A stretch of DNA of 64,000 nt from Paucisalibacillus algeriensis (GTDB taxonomy: Bacteria > Bacillota > Bacilli > Bacillales > Amphibacillaceae), in the NCBI RefSeq assembly GCF_000577245.1, contig NZ_CBYO010000020.1, positions 186,001 to 250,000 of the forward strand, written 5' to 3'. The notes under the pieces were generated by a model that worked only from the letters and a program-made list of their open reading frames with translations, made no database searches and was not told the DNA's origin. Both the position numbers and the translations under genes were made by a program. Numbering within the stretch: position 1 is the stretch's first letter; every line of letters begins with the position of its first letter. Below, in pieces: positions 26,840-33,702 of the stretch.

Positions 26840-28450
26840 TTTAAGATTATACTGCACGCATTCTCCACGCCGCCCCTGGAGGCTATCCTTCCCACGTCTC
26901 AACGGGTCTATTGCCCTCTCATTCCTTCGTCATGCCTATCCAAGGGGTGGAGGCCAGTTTTGCTAAAGGTATGGGTCAGTGCCCTTTTGTACAATAATTC
27001 CAGTACTCCGTGCTTTCTATGAGATCCTACGAATAAGCCAACATTCAATTAAAGTAACTTTCAAGGTTTCAGACATTAGTTAGATAGTAATTCATCTATG
27101 CAGCTAAAGGTGTAACGATTTGTACTCTCAGGGCAATAGGTTTCATTACGCTGGGCAATTCCTACTACTATTCTGGCAAACTTACCAATCAGTTTCATAA
27201 TTGATTTCATTTTTTTCATCTTTTTTACTTTTACATTGTAGGCATGAATTTCTTTGAACTCGGGGTTATTCATCACAAGACACATGGTTGCTAGGTACAA
27301 GAATCGCCGCAGACGAGATCTACCTCTCTTAGAAATGATAATTTGTCCTTTCCATTTACCAGAGCTAGCCTCTACTAAATGTAATCCCGAATGTCGTAAT
27401 AGAGAATTACCATGTGCGAACTGACTTAAATCACCAGTTTCACCTAAAATACGGCCTACCATAGTTGGAGTTAATCCTTTGATGCTAAGTAGTTTATCTG
27501 CGAAGGAGATACTTTCGAGTATTTCATCTACTTCCTTCTCAACTATTGCTAACTGGGATGTGGCCAGATCAAACTCTTCGATTAATTGTGTTAGGTGTAA
27601 CTTATATGCATCATGAGCTTTATCATTACCAATGGAATGCTTAGCTAGGTGAATAAGAGCTTCAGCTTTTTTAATCCCAGGTTGACGCTTCATTACTGTT
27701 CTCCACCCTTTAACGATGTCTTGTGCTTCCATCGAACGTAATTCTTTTGGTGTAGGGAATAATCGGAGAGTGGCAATTGCTCCTTTACCTTTTAGGTCCT
27801 TAAAAACTTGTTTAAGCTCAGGGAAAACAACGTCAACCCAACGATTAATTTGGTTCGCTGCACTGACAAATCGTTTAACGATTCCATCTCTGTTAGACAT
27901 GAGTACTCTTAGTTTTTCAAAAGCCTCAGTAGTTGGACGAATAAAGGAATAGTAACCATTTTTCACCATATCAGCGATAACTAGAGCGTCTTTCTTATCA
28001 CTTTTAGATTGCGTATTATCTCTGTTTTCTTTATTCTTTTTCACAAGATGGGGATTAACAGTTACCACATCAATATCCTGATCATAAAGCCATTGAGATA
28101 GGTTTAGCCAATAATGACCTGTTGGTTCCATGCCAATGATTTCTGTATCAAGACCTTTAATGCTTTTTAAATGGTTTATCCATTTTAGTAGTCTATCAAA
28201 TCCTTCTTCATTATTTTCGAAAGGTAGAGGATCACCGACCACAATACCACGAAAATTTACAGCTCGAGCCACATGCGTCTGTTGGGCACTATCTACACCA
28301 ACAACCAAATGTTTATCAGAAATTCTTTCTATTAGTTGATTTTGTTTGTCTTGCATTTTAAACTTCATATAAGAGCTTCCTCCTTAGATAATGAGTTTTA
28401 GAGTGGTGTCTATACTCTCATCTTACTGAGGGGCTCTATTTTTATCAAAC
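26840..28450 (-). mobile_element. IS110-family insertion sequence (intact transposase)
   Basis: The element contains one complete transposase gene and a GC-rich structured stretch of about 230 bp downstream of it (26845-27075). Only about 80 bp lie upstream. Both ends are approximate because IS110 elements often lack inverted repeats. A long non-coding end downstream of the transposase is the IS1111-type arrangement, where the guide (bridge/seek) RNA is expected. A palindrome GGAGTTTAAAACTCC at 26820-26834 with a following T-run lies near the left edge. Confidence 0.65.
27076..28368 (-). CDS. IS110-family transposase
   Basis: A full-length transposase of 430 residues. The RuvC-like DEDD residues lie in VVGVDSAQQTH, IGMEPTGHYW and KSDKKDALVIAD. 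The C-terminal domain includes LSIKGLTPTMVGRIL and the region with the catalytic serine in EASSGKWKGQ. AAGGAGG stands ten bases before the ATG. It shows no frameshift, so it may be active. It is a different subtype from the truncated element at 22755. Confidence 0.94.
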   Translation of the reverse strand: MKFKMQDKQNQLIERISDKHLVVGVDSAQQTHVARAVNFRGIVVGDPLPFENNEEGFDRLLKWINHLKSIKGLDTEIIGMEPTGHYWLNLSQWLYDQDIDVVTVNPHLVKKNKENRDNTQSKSDKKDALVIADMVKNGYYSFIRPTTEAFEKLRVLMSNRDGIVKRFVSAANQINRWVDVVFPELKQVFKDLKGKGAIATLRLFPTPKELRSMEAQDIVKGWRTVMKRQPGIKKAEALIHLAKHSIGNDKAHDAYKLHLTQLIEEFDLATSQLAIVEKEVDEILESISFADKLLSIKGLTPTMVGRILGETGDLSQFAHGNSLLRHSGLHLVEASSGKWKGQIIISKRGRSRLRRFLYLATMCLVMNNPEFKEIHAYNVKVKKMKKMKSIMKLIGKFARIVVGIAQRNETYCPESTNRYTFSCIDELLSN

Positions 28451-28528
28451 TTGAAATTAAGGCACTACAGGAATGCTAATGGAGCAGGTAAGTTGTAGAA
28501 GGAAAATATAATATATTGAGGTGATTAG

Positions 28529-28792
28529 ATGAAATATACTTGCCCTTGCTGCGGGTATAAAACATTAGATGAAGAACCTCCTGGAACACACGATATATGT
28601 GGTATTTGTTTTTGGGAAGATGATAGTGTTCAATATGATGACCCTGATTATTTGGGTGGAGCAAATATCCCATCTTTAAGGGAAGCGCAGATAAATTATG
28701 TCTTATTTGGATCTTGTGAGAAAAGATGTATAGAGTTTGTAAGAAAACCAGATGAGAATGATGTGAAAGATCCTAACTGGAAACCATTGTAA
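28529..28792 (+). CDS. CPCC-family cysteine-rich protein, copy 1
   Basis: An 87-residue protein starting MKYTCPCCGYKTLDEEPPG, with CPCC and CGICFWEDD motifs that probably form a zinc site. It matches the cysteine-rich CPCC family (PF14206). GAGGTGATTAG precedes the ATG. A paralogue at 35237 shares the same start and the end DxNWKPL. The function is unknown; the family is often found in defence or mobile regions. Confidence 0.85.
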   Translation: MKYTCPCCGYKTLDEEPPGTHDICGICFWEDDSVQYDDPDYLGGANIPSLREAQINYVLFGSCEKRCIEFVRKPDENDVKDPNWKPL

Positions 28793-28903
28793 CTTGAAAA
28801 GTACGAGGTAGGAAAGTTGCAACTGTTATTCCACTTTTAGGGCAGGTTTATTAAACAAGGGAATACAAAAAGGATATAGAAATATAGTTTTAGGTAGGAC
28901 ATT

Positions 28904-29176
28904 ATGACTGAAGATTTTATTGCGATGAAGTATTAAGTGGGAAAACTCAAGTTAATAAAGTGTTGGAGACTGAAAATGTATTAGCCTATTATCATACAAG
29001 ACCGTTTTATCCAGTTCATATTATTGCAAATACCCAAGAAACATATCCCTTCTTTAATAACATTGGAACATAGTTATAAAGGAATTATTATTAGAACTAA
29101 TGGGAGTAATAAAAAAAGTTGCAGAAACAATGCTACGGATAGAGCGAGAAAGTTAGCAATCATCACAAATTATTAA
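28904..29176 (+). pseudogene. HIT-family protein pseudogene
   Basis: Reading through three frames gives a continuous HIT protein: MTEDF, YCDEVLSGKTQVNKVLE, ENVLAYYHTRPFYPVHII, then IPKKHIPSLITLEHSY, then KELLLELMGVIKKVAETML. Single-base shifts occur near 28920, 29030 and 29080. The catalytic HxHxH segment is missing. The gene is clearly dead. Confidence 0.8.
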
Positions 29177-29185
29177 TCATAGCCA

Positions 29186-29219
29186 CAAAAAACCATACCT
29201 TGCACGTATGGTTTTTTTG
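29186..29219. terminator. Bidirectional terminator
   Basis: AAACCATAC pairs with GTATGGTTT around a seven-base loop, with A-run and T-run flanks on both sides. It lies between the HIT pseudogene and the end of the small RsoA-like gene and can serve both strands. Confidence 0.85.
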
Positions 29220-29241
29220 TGTTAACAGAAACTCTGTAAAA

Positions 29242-29445
29242 TTAGCTTGTTCTCTTTTTGTTAATGAGCCACCAGAAGCTAGGAGCTTCCCCAAGCTCAA
29301 CCGAATGTATCTTCTCTATTATTTTAGTTTTAATTTCCTGTTCAAGATCCTCACGCTCTTGGTAGGAAGTATTGTTAAGGCTTTTCTTAATTTTAAATTC
29401 AAAGTCATTTATTATATTTTCTATATCTTTGTTTTTCCCTTTCAT
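29242..29445 (-). CDS. Small RsoA-like sigma co-regulator (candidate)
   Basis: A 67-residue acidic-basic helical protein starting MKGKNKDIENIINDF. The segment YQEREDLEQEIKTKIIEKIH resembles sigma region 2 helices (compare DREDLEQE). GGGGGAT precedes the ATG. It starts 20 bp after the SigO-like gene, the place held by rsoA (yvrHa) after sigO (yvrI) in Bacillus subtilis. There RsoA supplies a region-2-like function to SigO. The assignment rests on size, order and this motif. Confidence 0.55.
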   Translation of the reverse strand: MKGKNKDIENIINDFEFKIKKSLNNTSYQEREDLEQEIKTKIIEKIHSVELGEAPSFWWLINKKRTS

Positions 29446-29464
29446 AATATCCCCCTAATAGTTG

Positions 29465-30046
29465 CTAGATTAATTGACCTTTTAGTTTTTTGAGTGCTTT
29501 TCTATGTTGGTTTGAAACATTCTGTGGACTGGTATCAAGTAGTAAAGCTATATCCTTTATAGGAAAATTATTAAGATAAATCAGCTCTAAAATATCTAGT
29601 TGGTTCGGAGTAAGTTCTTCTAATGCCAATAGTAGTTTGTCATTTTCTATATGGTCTTTCAAAGTTGAGCCATATGCACTTTCATAAGAATAAAGATCCT
29701 TTGATATTATAAGGCCTTTAGCGACAGTTTCATTTTCATTATCTGATGAAACGGACTGGTCAAGAGTTAAAAGATAGTTTCTATTAATCTTATTAATTTT
29801 CTTATCGAAATCAATACTAAAGAAGTGGATTAGTTTACTGATATACGATATTAGTTTCACCCTGTTATAGTGTTCTTTAAATGCTTTATCAACTTTCTCC
29901 TGATTTACTTCTGTTGAGTCAGAAACTGCTTCTTGAACGAGTTTATAATTATCATCATTTTCTAGGAAACTTGTAATAATGGGGTTATTAAGAACGCCTT
30001 TATTAATCTCCATAAATTCCTTCATTTTTATATCCTTTGTAGTCAA
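29465..30046 (-). CDS. SigO (YvrI)-like RNA polymerase sigma factor
   Basis: A 193-residue protein. The C-terminal part (about 125-190) is a sigma region 4: LEELTPNQLDILELIYL followed by the recognition helix IALLLDTSPQNVSNQHRKALKKL. The N-terminal half is not a canonical region 2 and resembles SigO by its pattern FKEHYNRVKLISYISKL. It starts at TTG 30046, with GGGGG eight bases before. It is transcribed with the RsoA-like gene, divergent from a YvrJ-like gene, and its promoter overlaps an SOS box. It probably drives the divergent genes after DNA damage. Confidence 0.75.
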   Translation of the reverse strand: MTTKDIKMKEFMEINKGVLNNPIITSFLENDDNYKLVQEAVSDSTEVNQEKVDKAFKEHYNRVKLISYISKLIHFFSIDFDKKINKINRNYLLTLDQSVSSDNENETVAKGLIISKDLYSYESAYGSTLKDHIENDKLLLALEELTPNQLDILELIYLNNFPIKDIALLLDTSPQNVSNQHRKALKKLKGQLI

Positions 30047-30102
30047 ATAAACTACCCCCTTTTTGATTTTTCCCTCCTTATATAAAGAGATTAACTAACC
30101 TA

Positions 30103-30140
30103 ATTATACACCAAAATACAGAACAAATGTTCTGTATTTT
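30103..30140 (-). promoter_or_regulatory. SOS (LexA/DinR) box over the sigma-gene promoter
   Basis: A 28-bp palindrome (13-bp arms, two-base centre) spans 30113-30140 and contains GAACAAATGTTC. That fits the Bacillus DinR/LexA consensus CGAACRNRYGTTYG at every core position, with A and T in place of the flanking C and G. On the minus strand TATAAT at 30103-30108 follows directly, so bound LexA would cover the promoter of the SigO-like gene. Confidence 0.75.
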
Positions 30141-30275
30141 AGGAAATATTTATGCGGAATTAATCTTTCAATTTAAAACCAATTTCATTTTGTCTTGGTT
30201 TATTTTTAGCTGCGTCTATCACTTTAAATAGTCAATAGTTTTACTATATTCCAGTAAAAAAGGGGGAGAGAGCTT

Positions 30276-30443
30276 ATGACAGGTATTGACCCACCTGTTT
30301 GGGTAGCGATTATCGGAAACTTTGGATTTCCTATAGCAATTACTGTTTATCTATTTGTTCGTTTTGAAAAGAAATTGGGAGAGTTAGAGAAAGTAATTAC
30401 TAATTTATCCGAGGCAATCAATGAATTAACTATTAAAAAATAA
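30276..30443 (+). CDS. YvrJ-family small membrane protein
   Basis: A 55-residue protein starting MTGIDPPVWVAIIGNFGFP. A hydrophobic helix (about residues 8-28) is followed by a charged heptad-like tail (FEKKLGELEKVITNLSEAI). NFGFPIA and the size match the YvrJ family, whose Bacillus subtilis member depends on SigO. The layout is also like BhlA/UviB holin-like proteins. AGGGGGAGAG precedes the ATG. It is divergent from the SigO-like gene. Confidence 0.78.
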   Translation: MTGIDPPVWVAIIGNFGFPIAITVYLFVRFEKKLGELEKVITNLSEAINELTIKK

Positions 30444-30532
30444 ATTAATTAGTGGTTTGTTTTTTTGTTTTAATTGCTCTTTCTATTAATAGATGTACAT
30501 CAAAAACACAAACAATCAAAGGAGAGATTTTT

Positions 30533-30997
30533 ATGACATTACGTACCAAAACTATGACAGTAGCCGAGGTAAAAGGACTACGTGATTCTCACAGATTAAT
30601 TTGGGAAAACCTAGAGAAAAAATTAAAGGCGAATGAAATAAGAACTAGGCTAGATGCAATTGCATCCGTAGCAAGTATTTGGATAAAATTTATAGGTCCT
30701 TATGGAACTATTGCTGCCATTACCGACCTTTTACTTACTTTTCATCGCATAGATGAAATTCAAACTGCAATTAGTCACTTTAGAGGTGCAGAACAACAAT
30801 TTAAACTAGTGTATGATAGACTTGTATATTCAGGGTATCGAGCAGCACAAGTTCAAATGGTCTGGGTTAAATATCCTCTCGTTTCTACTACTGGTGAATT
30901 TGTTGAAGGAAACAATGTTAATCCAGCTTTGGGATATAAAATTGTTAAACTTCAAAAATCAGACGGAAATTGGATCAACCCACCTATTGGTAGTTAA
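30533..30997 (+). CDS. Unrecognised 154-residue protein, candidate released effector
   Basis: The ATG at 30533 follows AAAGGAGAG at ideal spacing. The protein has a charged N-terminal helix (residues 10-40), a hydrophobic core at about 41-70 (SVASIWIKFIGPYGTIAAI) and a soluble C-terminal half ending NPPIGS. There is no signal peptide and no family I know. It lies about 90 bp after the YvrJ-like gene and ends at a strong terminator, so the two genes form one unit. The context suggests a product released with help of the YvrJ-like protein; this is inference. Confidence 0.65.
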   Translation: MTLRTKTMTVAEVKGLRDSHRLIWENLEKKLKANEIRTRLDAIASVASIWIKFIGPYGTIAAITDLLLTFHRIDEIQTAISHFRGAEQQFKLVYDRLVYSGYRAAQVQMVWVKYPLVSTTGEFVEGNNVNPALGYKIVKLQKSDGNWINPPIGS

Positions 30998-31010
30998 TGT
31001 TAGAAATCTT

Positions 31011-31044
31011 TAAGCCTCTCATTATTTATGAGGGGCTTTTTTTG
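31011..31044 (+). terminator. Terminator after the YvrJ/effector unit
   Basis: AGCCTCTCAT pairs with ATGAGGGGCT (one mismatch), followed by seven T. Confidence 0.9.
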
Positions 31045-31150
31045 TGTGAAAAACCAATTGCTTATTTTTGTTAATTATCATAATATGAATTATATTAAGA
31101 TTTAAAAGAAATATAGGTTGAAGTTACAACAAGATGAATGGAGTGATTCT

Positions 31151-31606
31151 TTGAACAAAAACAAAATTATATTTTTAATAGCTGGATTTTTGATGATTGC
31201 TGTCATTGTAATGGGTTATTTTAATTTTTCCTTCTCTTTACCTATTACATTTAAAGAAATGGTAGAAAAGCAAATTAGCCAAGATGAACAACTTGTTTTT
31301 ACTAAAATAGATACGGGAAGAATTGCTTCCATAAGTATTGAAGTTCCTATTTCTGGCGAAGAAGAAGTCAGAATTGAGGATAAAGATGTAATTTCTACCT
31401 TACTTAATAATGAACTCCGTATCTATAATGGTGGAAGATATAAAGAGAGTAATGACGAGTTTGACCTATATGTTCGATTTTATGGCTCAACTCATAGATA
31501 TACGATTGCTGAAGAGTATATAAAAACTGATGATGGCAATTACAAAGTTTTAGATGACCAAAATAGCCTTTTTGAATATCTTGAATCCTTATATGAGGAA
31601 AAATAA
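31151..31606 (+). CDS. Single-pass membrane protein, unknown
   Basis: About 151 residues. The start TTG at 31151 has GGAG seven bases before it and gives a basic N-terminus and one helix (IIFLIAGFLMIAVIVMGYF), followed by an acidic extracytoplasmic domain of about 120 residues. No family is recognised. It follows the candidate toxin unit but has its own leader. An immunity role is possible but nothing in the sequence shows it. Confidence 0.65.
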   Translation: MNKNKIIFLIAGFLMIAVIVMGYFNFSFSLPITFKEMVEKQISQDEQLVFTKIDTGRIASISIEVPISGEEEVRIEDKDVISTLLNNELRIYNGGRYKESNDEFDLYVRFYGSTHRYTIAEEYIKTDDGNYKVLDDQNSLFEYLESLYEEK

Positions 31607-31622
31607 AATATATACTAAAAGT

Positions 31623-31659
31623 AAATCCTACCCCGATTCAGGAGTAGGATTTTATTTTC
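31623..31659 (+). terminator. Rho-independent terminator
   Basis: AATCCTAC pairs with GTAGGATT around a 12-base loop, followed by TTATTTT. It ends the membrane-protein unit. Confidence 0.8.
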
Positions 31660-31677
31660 TAAGTAACTGCTAAAAGA

Positions 31678-31875
31678 CTAGTTAGGATAAATCCTTTCTT
31701 TCCTTTCAAATATCCTAGTCAGTTCATTGTAGATAAATTCTTCCAAAATACTTCTAGATAGCTTTTTTAATTCTGCAGGAGTATATTCAACAATTTCCTC
31801 GTTGTTTATTTTGTATCTTTCATTATTGTTTTCTTTCCCCAAGTACTTTACATCTAAATGGTATTTGGAATACAT
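31678..31875 (-). CDS. Small hypothetical protein
   Basis: 65 residues starting MYSKYHLDVKYLGKE, charged and soluble, unrecognised. Its ATG directly follows the stop codon of the ORF upstream (TAAATG), which suggests coupling. There is no separate ribosome binding site apart from that. It is probably real but may be a decayed gene. Confidence 0.4.
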   Translation of the reverse strand: MYSKYHLDVKYLGKENNNERYKINNEEIVEYTPAELKKLSRSILEEFIYNELTRIFERKERIYPN

Positions 31876-32115
31876 TTATTTTTTTAGTTCCAAGAAGTCA
31901 TTATTTAATTGATCGATAAGGTTATCCAGTAAATCCAGATATAGATTTCCAATTTTAAATTTCCGGAACCCAACTTGATCTTTCTTAAAAACTTTGATTG
32001 CCAAAGGCAAAGCCATATATCGATTTATAATTTGCTGAAATTGACAAATATTCTTTTCCTGTTTGGTTGCGGTGTGATTGTGTAATGAAGCAGTTACATA
32101 GAACCAAATAGACAA
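31876..32115 (-). CDS. Small hypothetical protein, possibly truncated
   Basis: Up to 79 residues, with a TTG start near 32115 and no clear ribosome binding site. The conserved-looking part is the C-terminal half (GNLYLDLLDNLIDQLNNDF). An internal ATG (MALPLAIKVF) could be the true start or the gene may be a 5'-truncated remnant. It precedes the 65-residue gene without a gap. Confidence 0.35.
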   Translation of the reverse strand: MSIWFYVTASLHNHTATKQEKNICQFQQIINRYMALPLAIKVFKKDQVGFRKFKIGNLYLDLLDNLIDQLNNDFLELKK

Positions 32116-32138
32116 TTCAATTTAGGGGGGAGATTTCG

Positions 32139-32318
32139 TTGAAACAGTTAACAAAATCATCAACAGACAAAGCATTATTCGGTGTTTGTGGAGGAATAGC
32201 AGATTTCTTTGGTATATCATCTTTTATAGTAAGATTAATATTCTTTTTTACTAATCCAGTTTCTTTTTGGGTATATATATTTCTTGCTTGGTCTTTAAAA
32301 GAAAAACATGCCCTATAA
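32139..32318 (+). CDS. PspC-domain small membrane protein
   Basis: 59 residues from a TTG start with GGGGGGAGA upstream. The motif KALFGVCGGIADFFGI followed by one or two hydrophobic segments is the PspC fold. Such stand-alone PspC proteins are linked to envelope stress. Repeat module 4 follows directly after the stop. Confidence 0.8.
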   Translation: MKQLTKSSTDKALFGVCGGIADFFGISSFIVRLIFFFTNPVSFWVYIFLAWSLKEKHAL

Positions 32319-32319
32319 A

Positions 32320-32507
32320 AATTCAATCAACGGGTGCAATAGTTTAGCAAGACGATCATAATTGAACTGCACTCCCAATTGTTATATGCGTCTAACAATT
32401 GGGGTGCAGTTCAACATGGTCGCCTTTTTTAATGTTAAATTTCAACTTCGTTTTTGGAATATTATGTTAGTATTTAGACAGGTGTTATTATGCTACCGGG
32501 ACAGGTT
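32320..32507 (+). repeat. Repeat module 4 (terminator with inserted palindrome plus block A)
   Basis: It begins TCAATCAACGGGTGCAATAG. The terminator (32349-32430, outer stem AAGACGATCAT/ATGGTCGCCTT then T-run) has in its loop a 22-23-bp inner stem (32362-32384 with 32393-32414, one bulge) beginning TTGAACTGCAC. Block A follows (32455-32507). The inner stem resembles that of module 1 at its ends (ACTGCAC) but differs in the middle. Confidence 0.75.
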
Positions 32508-32584
32508 TGTGCATGAAAAGTTGGTGGATAAAATTTATGAAAATATTAGGATGCTTATCCTAAAAAGGGGAGGCATAACAGAAA

Positions 32585-33058
32585 GTGAAGATTATAAGGT
32601 TTAAAGAAGCTGATACAGAAGAGGTTGTTTCTTTGTTTTATGAAACAGTTCATTCCGTAAATTCAAAAGATTATTCCCAAGACCAATTGGATGCTTGGGC
32701 ACCTAAAGATGAAAAAGAATCTAAAATGAAATCGTGGAAGGAATCATTGAGTCATCATATAACATTTGTCGCTAAAGTTAATGATAAAGTTGTTGGTTTT
32801 AGCGATTTAACACATACTGGGTACTTAGATAGATTGTTCGTTCATAAAGATTATCAAGGACAAGGTATAGCCACAGCTTTAATTGATATGCTTGAATCTG
32901 AGGCAAAGAAACTAAATCTTTTAGAAATTGATGTGGAAGCAAGTATTACAGCTAAGGCATTCTTTGAACATCGAGGCTACAAAATTGTTTGTTCACAAAC
33001 TGTAGAACGTAAAGGTGTTGAATTGACTAATTTTAAAATGTTAAAAGAAATAAAGTAA
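32585..33058 (+). CDS. GNAT-family N-acetyltransferase
   Basis: 157 residues from a GTG start (GGGGAGG lies about 11 bases upstream). The acetyl-CoA loop is VHKDYQGQGIATALID (QGQGIA), and the C-terminal part is LEIDVEASITAKAFFEHRGY. It fits small YafP-like GNAT enzymes. It is a single gene behind repeat module 4, with a second GNAT gene 35 bp downstream. Confidence 0.85.
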   Translation: MKIIRFKEADTEEVVSLFYETVHSVNSKDYSQDQLDAWAPKDEKESKMKSWKESLSHHITFVAKVNDKVVGFSDLTHTGYLDRLFVHKDYQGQGIATALIDMLESEAKKLNLLEIDVEASITAKAFFEHRGYKIVCSQTVERKGVELTNFKMLKEIK

Positions 33059-33093
33059 TTATTTTGTTTAATAACTGATTAGGAGTCGTCAAA

Positions 33094-33657
33094 ATGATTG
33101 AACATAAAAAATTTCCGAATTTAGAAACAGATAGGTTGTTATTGCGAAATGTAAATAATGAAGATATTGATTTTATTTATAGGCTTTTTAGTGATGAGAG
33201 AGTATGTGAATTTTTATATGATGAAGAATTATTTATAAGTAGAAATGATGCAGTAGAGTTTGTTGAATGGAATAAAGATCCAGAAGAAAAGGGATATAAT
33301 CGTTGGGTATTAGTCAAAAAAGGTGCTAACCAAGAACAAATTGGAACCTGTGGATATGACAATTGGGACAGAGTGAACAATATTGCAGAAATAGGCTATG
33401 ATTTGTGGCACGAATATTGGGGACAAGGATATATGAAAGAGGCATTAATTAGTGCAATTAATAGTGGATTTAATCATATGAAATTGAATAGAATTAACGC
33501 TTATGTTGCTTTAGATAATGTCAACTCTATGAAGCTATTAGAAAAACTTGGGTTTGTAAATGAAGGAGTATATAGAGATAAGCATTTATTTAGGGGCAAA
33601 TATTATGACCATTATTCCTTTTCTTTGTTAAGAAGAGATTGGAATCGATACTATTAA
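33094..33657 (+). CDS. GNAT acetyltransferase, RimJ/RimL type
   Basis: 187 residues. The start TDRLLLRNVNNEDIDFIYRL, the acetyl-CoA loop HEYWGQGYMKEAL and the end NVNSMKLLEKLGFVNEGV are typical of RimJ/RimL-like proteins. TAGGAG precedes the ATG. The substrate could be a ribosomal protein N-terminus, a polyamine or a drug; the sequence does not decide. It is probably cotranscribed with the GNAT gene upstream and the kinase-like gene downstream. Confidence 0.88.
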   Translation: MIEHKKFPNLETDRLLLRNVNNEDIDFIYRLFSDERVCEFLYDEELFISRNDAVEFVEWNKDPEEKGYNRWVLVKKGANQEQIGTCGYDNWDRVNNIAEIGYDLWHEYWGQGYMKEALISAINSGFNHMKLNRINAYVALDNVNSMKLLEKLGFVNEGVYRDKHLFRGKYYDHYSFSLLRRDWNRYY

Positions 33658-33702
33658 ACTATGGATCTCAATTATTGTTGCAGTAGATAATAGGAGGTTT
33701 TT

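Noticed and set aside
29200-29493. 97-codon plus-strand ORF over the RsoA-like gene
   Set aside because: It starts inside a terminator, has no ribosome binding site and runs antisense to a gene with a good GGGGG-type site.
20402-32507. Block A as an integron attC site
   Set aside because: It contains a GTTAG/CTAAC pairing, but not the RYYYAAC/GTTRRRY core sites, and no integron integrase is present; only a generic tyrosine-recombinase tail was found.
32362-32604. Plus-strand ORF of 80 codons across repeat module 4
   Set aside because: It lies inside the terminator and block A, has no ribosome binding site and its codons mirror non-coding repeat sequence.
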